From: Eriocheir sinensis
Taxonomy: Eukaryota > Arthropoda > Malacostraca > Decapoda > Varunidae
Direction: 5' to 3'
Assembly: GCF_024679095.1 (NCBI RefSeq)
Contig: NW_026111665.1
Location: forward strand, 186,001-250,000
DNA length: 64,000 bases
Shown: positions 47,691-59,620 of the stretch, piece after piece
Layout of the letters: every line of letters begins with the position of its first letter
Position numbering within the stretch: position 1 is the stretch's first letter
Position numbers and translations under genes: made by a program
Notes under the pieces: generated by a model
Told to the model about the DNA's origin: nothing
Databases searched by the model: none
What the model saw: only the letters and a program-made list of their open reading frames with translations

Positions 47691-50279
47691 AGTCGTTTGT
47701 GGCGAGGCCGCGGGAGGGGGGGAGGCATGCAGTTAGCAAGGTCAGAAGAGCAGTCAGCATGAAAATATCGATAGAAGATAGAGAGGCAACATGGCGGCGA
47801 AGTTTCAGAGGTAGAAGACTATCAGTAAGAGGAGGAGAGCTGATGAGACGAAGAGCCTAAGACTCCACTTGTTCAAGAGAGCTGTGTAAGTGGAGCACCA
47901 TCATACGTGAGATGCATACTCCATACGAGGGCGGACAAGGCCCCTGTAAATGGATAGCAACTGTGCGGGGGAGAAGAACTGGCGAAGACGGTACAGAACG
48001 CCCAGCCTCGAGGAAGCTGATTTAGTAAGAGAAGAGATATGAGGTTTTCAGTTGAGATTTTGAGTTAAGGATAGACCGAGGATGTTTAGTGTTGAAGATG
48101 GTGATTGCTGAATGTTGTCAAAGAATAGGGGATAGTTGTTTGGAAGACTGTTTCGAGTGGATAGGTGGAGAAACTGTGTTTTTGAGGCGATGAAGGACAC
48201 CAAGTTCTTCTTGCCCAAATCGGAAATAATAGTTAGGTCTGAAGGCTAAGCGTTTTGCCACCTCCAGCCTGGAATCATTTAGTTCCTGTTGGGTGGGTCT
48301 TCTATTAAAAGAAGTTGAGTAATACAGAGTAGAGTCATCGGCGTAAGAATGGATAGGACAGTTCGTTTTGGAAAGAAGATCATCAATGAACAACAGAAAG
48401 AGAGTGGGTGATAGGACAGAACCTTGCGGAACACCACTATTAATAGGTTTAGTGGAAGAACAGTGACCGTCTACCACAGCAGAAATAGAACGGTCAGAAA
48501 GGAAACTAGAGATAAAGGTATAGATAGAAGGATAGAAACCGTAGGAGGATAGTTTGGAAAGCAAAGATTTGTGCCAGACTCTATCAAAGGCTTTTGATAT
48601 GTCCAGCGCAATAGCAAAGGTTTCACCGAAACGGCTAAGAGAGGATGACCAAGAATCAGTCAGGAAAGCAAGGAGATCATCAGCAGAACGCCCCTTGCGG
48701 AACCCCTACTGGCAATCAGATAGAAGGTCAGAAGTGGAAAGGTGCTTTTGAATCTTCCGGTTAATGATTGATTCTAAAGCTTTAGATAGACTAGAAAGCA
48801 AAGCTATAGGACGGTAGTTTGAGGGATTGGAACGGCCACCCTTCTTAGGCACAGGTTGTATGAAGGCATACTTCCAGCAGGAAGGAAAGGTAGATGTTGA
48901 CAGGCAGAGGCGAAAGAGTTTGACCAGGCAGGGTGTCAGCACGGAAGCACAGTATTTAAGGACAATAGGAGGCACTCCATCAGGTCCATAAGCCTTCTGA
49001 GGATTGAGGCCAGAGGGCATAGAAAACATCTTTCTTAAGAATCTTAAAACAGGCAGAAAAGTGTCAGAGGGGGGATGAGTAGGAGGAATATGCCCATAAT
49101 TGTCCAGTGGAGTTTTTAGAGAAAGTTTGAGAGAAGAGTTCGCCCTTAGAGATAGACTGCCGTCAGGACTAAGGAGAGGAGGGAAATATGAAGTGAAGTT
49201 GGATGAGATGTTTTTGGCTAGATGCCAGAAGTCACGGGAAGAATTAGAAAAAAAAGTAAGGTTTTGGCATTTTCCATCAATGAAGGAGTTTTTGGTAAGT
49301 CGGAGTATGTATTTGGCACGATTTCGGACAGAAATGTAAATTTCATGGTTGCGGGAGTTCGAAGGCACTGGTACCTTTTGTGAGCTGCCTCTCTATCTTT
49401 GACAGCACGAGAACAAGCGTGTTAACCAAGGCTTTTTAGCATGAGGAGTAGAGAAAGTACGTGGAAGGTATGCCCCCATTCAAGAGACAATCACCTCTAT
49501 GGTGCACTGGGCACACAGAGGGGTCTGTATCCTGGAAGCAATAATCATTCCACGGGAAATCGGATAAGTACATACACAGTTCGTCCCACCGAGCTGAAGC
49601 AAAATGCCAGAAGCATCGCCTCCTCGGTAGGTCCAGAGGGTGTACAGGAGCGATAGGACAAGATACAGAAATATGTTTGTGATCGGAGGTGCCCAACTGA
49701 AAGAACAGTTTGACAGAGTAAGCAGAAGGGTTAGAGGTAAGGAAGAGATCTAGTATGTCAGGCCGGTCTCCAAGTCGGTCGGGAATACGTGTAGGGTGCT
49801 AAACCAACTGCTCTAGGTCATTGAGGAGAGCAAATGTATAGTCTTGTTCACCAGGCTGGTCAGTGAAAGAGGATGAAAGCCAAAGCTGGTGGTGAACATT
49901 GAAATCTCCCAAGATGGAGATTTTACCAAAGGGAAAGTGGGTCAAGATGTGCTCCACTTTAGAGTTCAAGTAGTCAAATAATTTTACATAGTTAGAGCTA
50001 GATGAGAGATAAACAGCACATATGTATTTAGTAATAGAATGACATTCAAGTCTTAGCCAGATGGTGGAAAATTCTGAGGAGTCAAGGTCCTGGGCACGAG
50101 AGCAAGTGATGTCGTTGCGCACGTAAGCGCAACATCCGGCTTTGGATTGAAATTTAGGATAGAGATAGTAGGGGAGAACAGAGTAGAGATTGCTGTCAAT
50201 AGCCTCAGAAACCTGTGTTTCGGTGAGGAACAGAAGGTGAGGTTTAGAGGAGGAGAGATGGTGTTCCACAGAAATGTGG
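47691..50279 (-). mobile_element. LINE-A copy: endonuclease, RT (5' and middle part)
   Basis: On the minus strand the endonuclease (50,269-49,440) shows [33 protein letters not shown] and [11 protein letters not shown] linker follows with [12 protein letters not shown] (49,600) and RNRAKYILRLTKNS (49,310). The RT has NPQKAYGPDGVPPIVLKYCA (49,010), SNPSNYRPIALLSSLSKAL (48,810), SKAFDRVWHK-type text (48,570), GVPQGSVLSPTLFLLFIDDL (48,420) and HSYADDSTLYYS (48,330). Frame breaks occur near 49,790, 49,430 and 48,710. The 3' side breaks at RLFTQ (47,690) because of the CR1-like insert; the C-terminus is at 45,793-45,961. Confidence 0.87.
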
Positions 50280-51060
50280 AAAATGTGTCCTTCTACAGGA
50301 TGGTAGATAATGGTAGAAAATACAACATATTCTACTTGGATTACAGTATATCATTTGATAAATACAATGCCTTGAGTGTAATACAGCTCATGGTAAAGAG
50401 GGTAGAGTGTTGGATTGAAATAGACTGTGGTTTGAGATGTTACAGGACGATCTCCACAAACTAGATGAGTGGAGAAAAAAAATGTCAGCTGAAATTTTGT
50501 AACAGCAAGTTAGGTTCTACGTAATAACTTTTGATCTCTGATCTAGGATCCAGTGCACATGCATGACTGCAAGGAAGCAAGTCAACATGGAAGTAGGATT
50601 TATTACTAGAAGTATGTAGATACCTTTTTCGTATTTATATGTGATTTCCGAAGATGGCGGTGAAAGTGTTAGTGTAGCTGTAAAAATAGAAGTGAATGTA
50701 GGAAATTCAGGGAATTTTTCATTTTATTGACATTGAGAAAATTGTCTCATTGATCCAAGGGAGTGTATGTATCCACTGTTAGATGTGTAATGCTGTGTGC
50801 TAGGAAAACCTGGTGTGTGTAGAAGGACAAAGTTCACAGGCTTATGCAGACAGACATGACAAGAGACCTTGAAGTAGGAATGAATGGAGGAAGAGGATGA
50901 GAGTTGAGTGTATTAATCGAGTGGTGAAATGATGTAGACTGAGGTGGTTTGGGCATGTTATGAAGGTATTGGAAAGGGATTGGGTAAACAGAGTCAGAGA
51001 TATGAGGGGTAGAGTTTTTAGAGGAGAGGCCTAAGAAAACTTGCCCTGTTTGTTTGTTAT
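50280..51060 (+). mobile_element. Decayed LINE RT remnants
   Basis: Broken plus-strand frames give YLDYSISFDKYNALSVIQ (50,333), LQDDLHKLDEWRKKMSAE (50,440) and QVNMEVGFITRS (50,580), resembling the FSKAFD, LQ.DL..L..W and LGFI.R segments of CR1-like RTs. LRWFGHVMKVLERDWVNRVR (50,935) matches the C-terminal end of another LINE type (family B). Two different remnants may be abutted here. Confidence 0.5.
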
Positions 51061-51139
51061 AAAGCCTTCTCTTGATTAAATGATGATCTGGTATCTCTGT
51101 CATGTGTTGGATCCAATACAGGGCAAATAAACGACAGCG

Positions 51140-51680
<541 letters not shown>

Positions 51681-52490
51681 CTATAGTCTGTTTCATTCCA
51701 TCAGTCACCTCGCGAATATAGATGTTGCACATGCGCATTGGTAGCTCGTGATTGCGTTAAAATCATCCTATTTTTTTCCAGTGAAATATTTGAAGAAAAA
51801 AATGTACACAGATAACTCCAAAACCCTCATATGTAAACCTCAAACATGCCAATACATAGCGATGATATACCATTTAAGAACATACGAGACAAGTTTGTAT
51901 CAAACAGTATGGTCTGATCATACTCGGAGGATTTAAAGACTTTCAGATATCTGTAATTCATCTCATGACAGTTACATAAAATGTCATCTGACTCTGTAAG
52001 TGCCTATAAATAATGTTGATAATTTATTGCATGTAAATAACATGGGTTACTATTATTATTCGAAAGAACGTAGCCGCACATACAACAGATATTAATATTT
52101 TTTTCATGTTATTTTCAATATTATTTTTTATTTACATGTTGTAATTTATTAAAATAACCTGTATTTGGATTTTCAGAACACGACGTCTTCCAATGTAACT
52201 TACAGGCATTTGTAGAGCCATAGGCTCGTTCGAGTATGATCTGACTCTTCTGTCTGCTACAAGCTTGTCTTTCGTGTGCTTGTTGTCATATATTATCGAT
52301 GCAAATCGGCATGCTTGGGATTTATAAGAACTTTTTTATTTGTACACATAATTAAATACATAATTCAAAAATTATATTGAATGTCTATCACATTTGTTGA
52401 TTTCCATGTATTCACAAACTGGAAATGTGCAGGTGCCACATCTATCAAAATCTTGCTCTGTTGATTTACATATGAAATGAAACGGACTAA
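51681..52490. mobile_element. 0.8 kb terminal-inverted-repeat DNA element, copy B
   Basis: The left end TAGTCTGTTTCATTCC pairs with the right end GAAATGAAACGGACTA. The interior matches copy A (21,675-22,482) block by block, for example the segments around CAAACAGTAT and AATTCATCTCAT. Length about 810 bp, no transposase frame. Flanking TA at both ends is compatible with a TA target. Confidence 0.7.
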
Positions 52491-52694
52491 TTCCACAGAA
52501 TATCAGGGTAATAATAAAAATAATAAGAGTTGGACGGAGGTGGTTTGATAAAACCAAAGTCACTTATACCAGGTCAATCATACGCAGCTTTGTGGGAGGA
52601 GACACGGCAGAGGCGTGGCTTATGCGTGACGCTGCTTGGTGCCAAACTAGAGAATGTGGAAACTGGGATTTAGAGAAAACGAATAAAAGCGAGT
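52491..52694. other. No gene seen
   Basis: Short spacer between the inverted-repeat element and LINE-A. Confidence 0.4.
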
Positions 52695-53565
52695 ATTTTC
52701 TTTTTTACAGCGAAGGAGACAGTTCAAGGGCGTAAAGGAAAATATAAAAAAGAGCCCGCTACTTACTGCTCTTGAATAGACGTCAAAAGAGTGGCCAAAA
52801 AGAGAGGTCATTTTCGGGAGTAGAGGTGTCCTGATACCCTCCTCTTGAAAGAGTTCAAGTCGTAGGCAGGAGGAAATACAGATGAAGGAAGATTGTTTCA
52901 GAGTTTACCGGCGTGAGGGATGAAAGAGTGAAGATGCCGGTTGACTCTTGCATAAGGGGTTCGGACAGTATAGGGATGAGCATGAGTAAAAAGTAGTGTG
53001 CAGCGGGGCCGCGGGAGGGGGGGAGGCATGCAGTTAGCAAGTTCAGAAGAGCAGTCAGCATGAAACTATCGATAGAAGATAGAAAGAGAGGCAACATGGC
53101 GGCGGAATTTAAGAGGTAGAAGACTATCAGTATGAGGAGGAGAGCTGATGAGACGAAGAGCTTTTGACTCCACTCTGTCAAGGAGAGCTGTGTGAGTGGA
53201 GTCCCCCCACACATGAGATGCATACTCCATACGAGGGTGGACAAGGCCCATGTAAATGGATAGCAACTGTGCGGGGGAGAAAAACTGACGGAGACGGTAC
53301 AGAACACCCAGCCTCGAGGAAGCTGACTTAGTAAGAGATGAGATATGAAGTTTCCAGTTAAGATTTTGAGTTGAGGATAGTCCGAGGATGTTTAGTGTTG
53401 AAGAAGGTGATAGCTGAGTGTTGTCAAAGAATAGGGGATAGTTGTTTGGAAGATTGTGTCGAGTGGATAGGTGGAGAAATTGTGTTTTTGAGGCGTTGAT
53501 GGACACCAGGTTCCTCTTGCCCCAATCAAAAATATTAGTAAGGTCTGAGGCTAGTTTAAATTAAT
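52695..53565 (-). mobile_element. LINE-A 3' part (RT C-terminus and 3' UTR)
   Basis: Minus strand: ASKTQFLHLSTRHNLPNNYP (53,490), NWKLHISSLTKSASSRLGVL, MEYASHVWGDSTHTALLDRV and SLLPLKFRRHVASLSIFYR (53,066). The C-terminus follows in another frame to 52,855, then the 3' UTR with the typical block of GAGCCCGCTACTTACTGCTC (rc). A 5'-truncated insertion. Confidence 0.85.
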
Positions 53566-54085
53566 TTATCACTTCAACATGTATCTCCTCACAGTCTACA
53601 CCGCCGTTTGTAGGCACTGGAATCAGTCACGCATAGCACAAAAAAAAAAACATTTTTTTTCGTCAGTGGCTTGCCTACACACGCGGTGAAAGAAGGCGAG
53701 GATTCACATCCAAAGTGCACACACGGCCGTGACTTTAGTCACCTCTGAACTGGCGGGTATATGGATTCAAGTGACGTTATCACCTTGCTCCGCCCCAAAC
53801 CACCCCATGCGGGTACCGGTCGCAGTTTTGAAGACAGTAACTTGACTTGGTATAAGTAACTTTGGATAAAACCATTCAAGAATGTTAGAACTTTATCAGC
53901 GGGTACATTTTGGGGGGAAATGTTAATCATTAATACCAAAGAGTTGTATCGGATGAAACGATTTATTTTTATTGTTGCATATTCTGTTACTAAAGAAAAT
54001 GGTAATACTGCGTTCAGAACACCAAACGTACACTCACTCCAATAAGTATAGTTACACATTCAGAACGATACAAGCTGACACCAAG
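53566..54085. other. No gene seen
   Basis: Unassigned sequence between two LINE-A copies of opposite orientation; short frames only. Confidence 0.45.
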
Positions 54086-54089
54086 AACG

Positions 54090-54997
54090 AAGATATTGAT
54101 TGGTCAAACTCTTTCGCCTCTGCCTGTCAACATCTACCTTTCCTTCCCGATGGAAGAGTGCCTTTATACAGCCTGTGCCTAAGAAGGGTGACCGCTCCAA
54201 CCCCTCAAACTACCGCCGTATAACTTTACTTTCCTGTCTATCTAAAGCTTTTGAATCAATCCTTAACAGGAAGATTCAAAAGCACCTTTCCACTTCTGAC
54301 CTTCTATCTGATCGCCAGTATGGGTTCCGAAAGGGGCGTTCTACTGACGATCTTCTTGCTCTAACTGATTCTTGGTCATCATCATCTAGCTGTATCGCTG
54401 AAACTTTCTCCGTTGCGCTGGACATATCGAAAGCTTTCGACAGAGTCTGGTACAAGTCTTAGCTTTCTATACTGCCCTCTTTCGGATTCTATCCCTTTCT
54501 CTGTTCCTCTATCTCCAGTTTCCTTTCCGGCCGTTCTATCTCTGCGGTGGTAGACGGTCACGGTTCTTATCCTAAACCTATCAACAGTGGTGTTCTTCAG
54601 GGTTCTGTCCTATCACCCACTCTCTTCCTGTTATTCATCAATGAACTTTTTTTCATAACAAACTGCCCTATCCCCTCATACGCTGACGACTACACTCTGC
54701 ATTATTCTACTTCTTTCAATAGAAGACCCTCTCTACAGGAATTACATGACTCCAGACGAGGCTGCAGAACGCTTACCCTCAGACCTTGCTATCATTTCCG
54801 ATTGGGGCAGAAGGAACCTTGTGTCATTCAATGCCTCAAAAACTCAATTTATCCACCTATCAGCTCGACACAATCTTCCAAACACCTATCCCCTATTCTT
54901 CGACAACACTCAGCTGTCACCTTCTTCAGCACGAAATATCCTCGGTCTATAATTAACTTTCATCCCTCACGCTGGTAAACTCTGGAACAATCTTCAG
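54090..54997 (+). mobile_element. LINE-A middle RT fragment ending in a chimeric junction
   Basis: Plus strand: VKLFRLCLSTSTFPSRWKSA (54,100), SNPSNYRRITLLSCLSKAFE, ALDISKAFDRVWYKS (54,415), GVLQGSVLSPTLFLLFINEL (54,590), SYADDYTLHYSTS (54,675) and FIHLSARHNLPNTYPLFF (54,846). A TAG at 54,460 and a shift near 54,770 inactivate it. At 54,957-54,995 the text jumps to the far C-terminus (HPS, then TLEQ) and then to CR1 at 54,998, so two LINE families are fused here. Confidence 0.82.
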
Positions 54998-56095
54998 TAG
55001 AGGGTAAAGTTTTGAACTGGGTCAAGGCGTGGCTTAGCAATAGGAAGCAAAGAGTGCAAATCAATGGTAAAAGATCTGACTGGGGATGTGTTACGAGTGG
55101 GGTCCCACAAGGTTCGGTATTAGGTCCACTTTTGTTTATTATTTATATCAATGACTTAGACACAGGAATTAGTAGTGATGTTAGTAAATTTGCAGATGAT
55201 ACCAAGATCGGTAGAGTAATTGAGTCGGATCAGGACGCTAGTATTCTCCAAGGTGAACTCAACAGATTATATGACTGGGCGGATAAATGGCAGATGGAGT
55301 TCAATGTAGGGAAGTGCAGTATTCTGAGTGTAGGTAGGAACAACCCCTCACATAACTATTGCTTAAATGACACTCTCATAAGTAGGTCTGGGTGCGAGAG
55401 GGATTTAGGGGTCATAGTGAGCTCTGATCTCCGTCCAAGGGCACAATGCATTCAAGCTAGAAATCGAGCTAATAGGGTACTGGGATTTATTTCAAGGAGC
55501 GTAAGCAACAGAAGCCCCAAAGTCTTCCTCAAACTATATTTAGCATTAGTTAGACCTCATCTTGACTATGCGGTTCAGTTCTTGTCACCTTACTATAGAA
55601 TGGATATCAAAATGTTAGAATCGGTGCAGAGGAGGATGACTAAGATGATTCAGGGGTTGAGAAACTTGCCATACGAGGAAAGACTCAAACAGTTAAACTT
55701 GCATTCTCTAGAAAGGCGAAGGGTGCGTGGAGACATGATCGAGGTTTATAAATGGATGAAGGGCTTTAATAAGGGAGACATTCATAAGGTTTTGTTGGTA
55801 AGAGAACCGGGTAGGACACGAAGTAACGGGTTTAAACTGGATAAATTTAGATTCAACAGGGACATAGGCAAAAATTGGTTTACTAACAGGGTGGTGGATG
55901 AGTGGAATAGGCTTAGCAGTCATGTGGTGAGTGCCAATACAATTGTCACATTCAAAAATAGACTAGATAAATTCATGGACAGCGATATTAGGTGGGGTTA
56001 GATACACGGGAGCTTAGGGTCAAAGGAGCTGCCTCGGACAGGCCTACCGGCCTCTTGCAGACTCCTGCGTTCTTATGTTCTTATGTTCTTATCTG
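54998..56095 (+). mobile_element. CR1-clade LINE, 5'-truncated, with 3' tail
   Basis: Best-preserved CR1 copy of the window: one open frame, a short 3' UTR and a tail of TTCTTATG units (56,071-56,090). The 3' UTR segment CTACCGGCCTCTTGCAGACTC is the reverse complement of the one at 10,630. Confidence 0.9.
55012..56001 (+). CDS. CR1 reverse transcriptase C-terminal part (open frame)
   Basis: An open frame of 329 codons without breaks. It covers the RT palm from NWVKAWLSNRKQRVQING through TSGVPQGSVLGPLLFIIYIN and the catalytic KFADDTKIGRVI (about residues 61-72). The thumb has YDWADKWQMEFNVGKCSILS. The conserved C-terminus follows: LALVRPHLDYAVQFLSPYYR, SVQRRMTKMIQGLRNLP and NRVVDEWNRLSSHVVSANTI, ending MDSDIRW-G-stop. 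The fingers and the whole endonuclease are missing, so it cannot support retrotransposition. The intact frame over 1 kb suggests a recent insertion. The first Met is not a natural start; the frame continues upstream into the junction with LINE-A. Confidence 0.85.
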   Translation: MNWVKAWLSNRKQRVQINGKRSDWGCVTSGVPQGSVLGPLLFIIYINDLDTGISSDVSKFADDTKIGRVIESDQDASILQGELNRLYDWADKWQMEFNVGKCSILSVGRNNPSHNYCLNDTLISRSGCERDLGVIVSSDLRPRAQCIQARNRANRVLGFISRSVSNRSPKVFLKLYLALVRPHLDYAVQFLSPYYRMDIKMLESVQRRMTKMIQGLRNLPYEERLKQLNLHSLERRRVRGDMIEVYKWMKGFNKGDIHKVLLVREPGRTRSNGFKLDKFRFNRDIGKNWFTNRVVDEWNRLSSHVVSANTIVTFKNRLDKFMDSDIRWG

Positions 56096-56375
56096 TATTT
56101 CCCCCAATCCCTCACATCGCAGTCTCGCACGCGACCCTGAAGAGAGCGGACGGTGGTTCCCGCTCCGCTCCAAGGGGTTAGGTCAACAGGTTTCGGCCCG
56201 GCAGCGCATAGAGGCGCCCTGGGTGTGGCGGCCCTCGACCTCCTCAGCTTCCCCCGCTCTACACCTCGTTTAGCAACGACGCGTCGGTCCCTTGTGCTAA
56301 GGGTGGGGCGTCCCTACCGTCCGCCGCCCCCACCATGTGTGCCCTCTCCCCACCGTCCTTGACCCAGGCCACGGG

Positions 56376-57205
56376 GGTCTCCCTCCTCCTTCATCCCGCA
56401 GTGCTGTGTCCCCATTACACCACCGTACCCTTCCCCTTCCCGCCGTCCTTAGCCCAGGCCACGTGTCTCCCTCCTCCCGCAGTGCTGTGTCCCCACCACG
56501 CCGCCGCGCCCCTTCCCCTTCCCGCCGTCCTTTAACCCAGGCCACGTGTCTCCCTCCTCCCACAGTGCTGTGTTCCCACCACGCCGCCGCGCCCCTTCCC
56601 CTTCCCGCCGTCTTTAACCCAGGCCACGTGTCTCCCTCCTCCCGCAGTGCTGTGTCCCCACCACGCCGCCGCGCCCCTTCCCCTTCCCGCCGTCCTTTAA
56701 CCCAGGCCACGTGGGGCCCGCCACCCACCGTGCGGTGTCCCCACCAAGCCGCGGCGCCTTCCCCTTCCCCGTCCTTACCCCAGGCCACGTGTCTCCCTCC
56801 TCCCACAGTGCTGTGTCCCTACCACGCCGCCGCGCCCCTTCCCTTTCCCGCCGTCCTTAACCCAGACCACGTGTCTCCCTCCTCCCACAGTGCTGTGTCC
56901 CCACCACGCCGCCGCGCCCCTTCCCCTTCCCGCCGTCTTTAGCCCAGGCCACGTGTCTCCCTCCTCCCGCAGTACTGTGTCCCCACCACGCCGCCGCGCC
57001 CCTTCCCCTTCCCGCCGTCTTTAGCCCAGACCACGGGTCTCCCTCCTCCCACAGTGCTGTGTCCCCACCACGCCGCCGCGCCCCTTCCCCTTCCCGCCGT
57101 CCTTTAGCCCAGGCCACATGCCTCCCTCCTCCCACAGTGTTCTACCACCACCCCTATAGTGACCCCTTTCCTTCCCTTCTCCACTTCCCGCCGTCCTGTG
57201 CCCCA
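56376..57205 (+). repeat. 82-bp tandem units in the 5' region of the I-group LINE
   Basis: The block CCACGTGTCTCCCTCCTCCC recurs at 56,459, 56,542, 56,624, 56,784, 56,866 and 56,948, with variants at 56,376, 56,706, 57,030 and 57,113. The period is 78-93, mostly 82-83 bp, about ten units. Each unit contains a CACGTG E-box-like core. Position directly upstream of ORF1 suggests promoter monomers, as in mouse L1, but function is an inference. Confidence 0.85.
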
Positions 57206-57278
57206 GGCCACGCGGGCCTCCCATCCCGCCGTGCCTTGTTCCTACCACGCCAAGGGGAACCCCCTGCCTCCCGTACTA

Positions 57279-58903
57279 TGACGAAGAGGATGCGGTTCGA
57301 CTCCCCCCAGGCGCCCTCAGAAGGGTACTCGACCCCCAGGAAGGCCCCCGGCAACCCAGATCAGGAGCTCTCTCGAGACGAAGAGGCTCCTAGTAACGAA
57401 GAATAGAGTGGCAGACTCGTCATCGACGAGAGCGTCCGGAGCGAAGACCAGCGAGAGGACGACAACGAAACCGCCGGAGGCTGGATCACGGTGTCCAGGA
57501 ACCGGCGCGGCGCCCGAGCCAGTGTCGCGCATCCACCGAGGCCTAGGTTTAAGCTGGGTAGCCTGGGTGATGCAGACAACGCCTACAGGCCCATCACAGC
57601 ACTGGAGAGGGAGCACCCGACGGTCAAGATGGAGGTGAGGCCCAACCTCAAAGGAGAGTATGTCCTCACACCCAAAAATGAGGAATCGACGGCTCTCCTG
57701 CGGCGCCTCGTCGAGCAGGGAAACAGGGTGCTCCTCCTCGACCCCAGCGTGAGGAGGCACAAAGTGGTGCTGGAGAGCTATCCTGTCGACCTCCCCCTCG
57801 AGGCGGTTGAGGCGCACCCCGACGTGCTGTCCGCCACGCGGCTCCGAGCCAGGAGGGACAAAGCGCCCACCAGACAGGTGCTCCTTGTCCACCAGGGACC
57901 GCCCCCGGCCGTGCTGGACCTGGGCTGCTGGGGAGCATACACCCTACGGCACTACCAGGGTGAGCCTGTGAGGTGGGAAAAGTGCCAGCGCTTCAGTCAC
58001 CTCCAGGCAAGATGTGGGGTGTGCAGCCGGCCCCACCCAACGGAGGACTGCATTGGGCGCCACAAGGCCAAGGAGCCCACCACCGCCAAGTGCCCCAATT
58101 GCGGGAAGAAGCACCATGCCTGGATCCCGCAGTGCCCTGAGAGGCTCCGCAGGATGCCGGTACCTCGCCGGCGAACGGGGCGCAAGCAGCCGGGGGCAAG
58201 GCGGCGGCAGGAGCAGCGGCAGCATCAGGCCGCACCAGGTGGCTCCCAGCAACAGCGGCAACGAGGTCAGGCGCCACTAGATCGCAGCCAGACGCGGCAG
58301 CACCGCTTCATCCCAGCCCCGCCTCCCACCACGTCAGCATGGGTCAGGCAGACCCCACCCCTAGACCCCCCGGCCCTCCCAGAGGAGACCTTGATGCACC
58401 CCAGGCAAGGCGACGAGGATGTCACCCACGCTTCCACTTCCGACCTACCCGCCCGCCAGCCCCGGCTTCAGAAGAAGAAGTAAAAGGGTAACAGGAAGCA
58501 CCGCCGCGAGTCACCCCAGGCCGACATGGAGCGGCCCACGGCTCAGCCACAGGCGCCACCGCCGGTGTCTCAGCCTGCGCCATTGAGACCTGAGACGGCT
58601 CTGGATGGTACGCCCAGCGCGCTGCACCAGGAAACACTCCTCACTGACGACCCGGGTCTCGGCTAGGAGACGAACGCCTTGGTGCGCTGCATCATCGCCA
58701 GGATGGTGAAGGTCGTGAGGAGGCTCCTCAGCCGGCCTGAACAAGGCCCAGCCTCTCAGGAGAACCTGGACGAGCTCCTCCTGGAGGAGGCGGTCGCCGC
58801 TGTCGCAGGCGACGGTCTGCGAACACACTCGGCACCCGGGGAGCGCCAGCACCGCCTCCCTCACAAAGCAGAACAGCCTGGTCAAGATGGAGAGCCCTTG
58901 TGA
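57279..58903 (+). pseudogene. I-group LINE ORF1 (gag-like, three zinc knuckles)
   Basis: The likely start is ATG at 57,279 (MTKRMRFDSPQAPS). A frame change near 57,405 links to DNETAGGWITVSRNRRGA and the main open frame up to 58,483. The conserved gag core contains MEVRPNLKGEYVLTPKNEES. The zinc knuckles are at 57,984-58,140: C-x2-F-x2-L...C, CGVCSRPHPTEDC and CPNCGKKHHAWIPQC. After TAA at 58,481 the frame stays open, apart from a TAG near 58,665, to TGA at 58,901-58,903, suggesting the original ORF1 was longer. It would bind element RNA in a ribonucleoprotein. Confidence 0.8.
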
Positions 58904-59620
58904 GACTGCCGCACCGACAACAGCTGCAGCGGCGCCCAGGCTCAGGGTGCTGCAGTGGAATGTGCAGGGCCTGCGCCCCAAACGCCATCAGGTGCTGCAG
59001 GCCATCGTTGAAGAGAGGCTTGACATCGTCCTCCTCCAGGAAACCCTAACGCCAGCTGACTTCCAGTGGAGGGTGGCGGGCTTCACGCTCCACTCCATAC
59101 AAGCCACAGCGGAAGGCTCCCGCGGCTGCCTGGCGCTGGTGAGGAGCGGGATACCACACCGCCGCATCCTTAACCCAGTGCAGTGCGGGGATGGAGTGGA
59201 GGTCCTGGCCCTGGAGTTCCATGTGGGAGGTCTTTTGGTCCACGCCTACAACATCTACAGGAGTCAGAGACACGAGCCTGAAGCCGGGGAGCTGCTCGGC
59301 CTGGCAGCGCATACAAGTCTCCTGGTGGCGGGGGACTTCAACGCCCACCATCCCTCGCTGCAGTCTGTGTCCTCCACCAACGCGACGGGTCGCCATCTGG
59401 CAGCAGTGCTGGAAGAGGTTCCGGAGGTCAGGCTGCTCAACACCGGCGAGTCCACTCACGTCCGGGGAGGGCGGCTCGACCTCACCCTGGTGTCCAGCGA
59501 CCTGGCGGCTGGCGCTACATGGCAGACGCACCCCACCCTCACCAGCGACCACTACGCTACACTCACCTCGCTGTGGCCCCGCCTGTCCCGCCACGTCCCC
59601 AACCTAGGTGGAACACCAGA
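58887..59620 (+). pseudogene. I-group LINE ORF2: APE endonuclease domain
   Basis: Starts ATG at 58,887, overlapping the ancestral ORF1 end by 17 nt. Motifs in order are LRVLQWNVQGLRPK, DIVLLQETLTP (catalytic Glu), GSRGCLALVRSGI, LLVAGDFNAHHPSL (Asp and Asn), RGGRLDLTLVSSDL and TSDHYATL (SDH). All residues expected for nicking target DNA are present. At about 59,600-59,620 the reading shifts by one frame to continue as the linker and RT. Confidence 0.85.

Noticed and set aside
56297..57248. Long frames of 200 codons on both strands with repeated peptides
   Set aside because: Tandem 82-bp DNA units translate into repeats in several frames on both strands.
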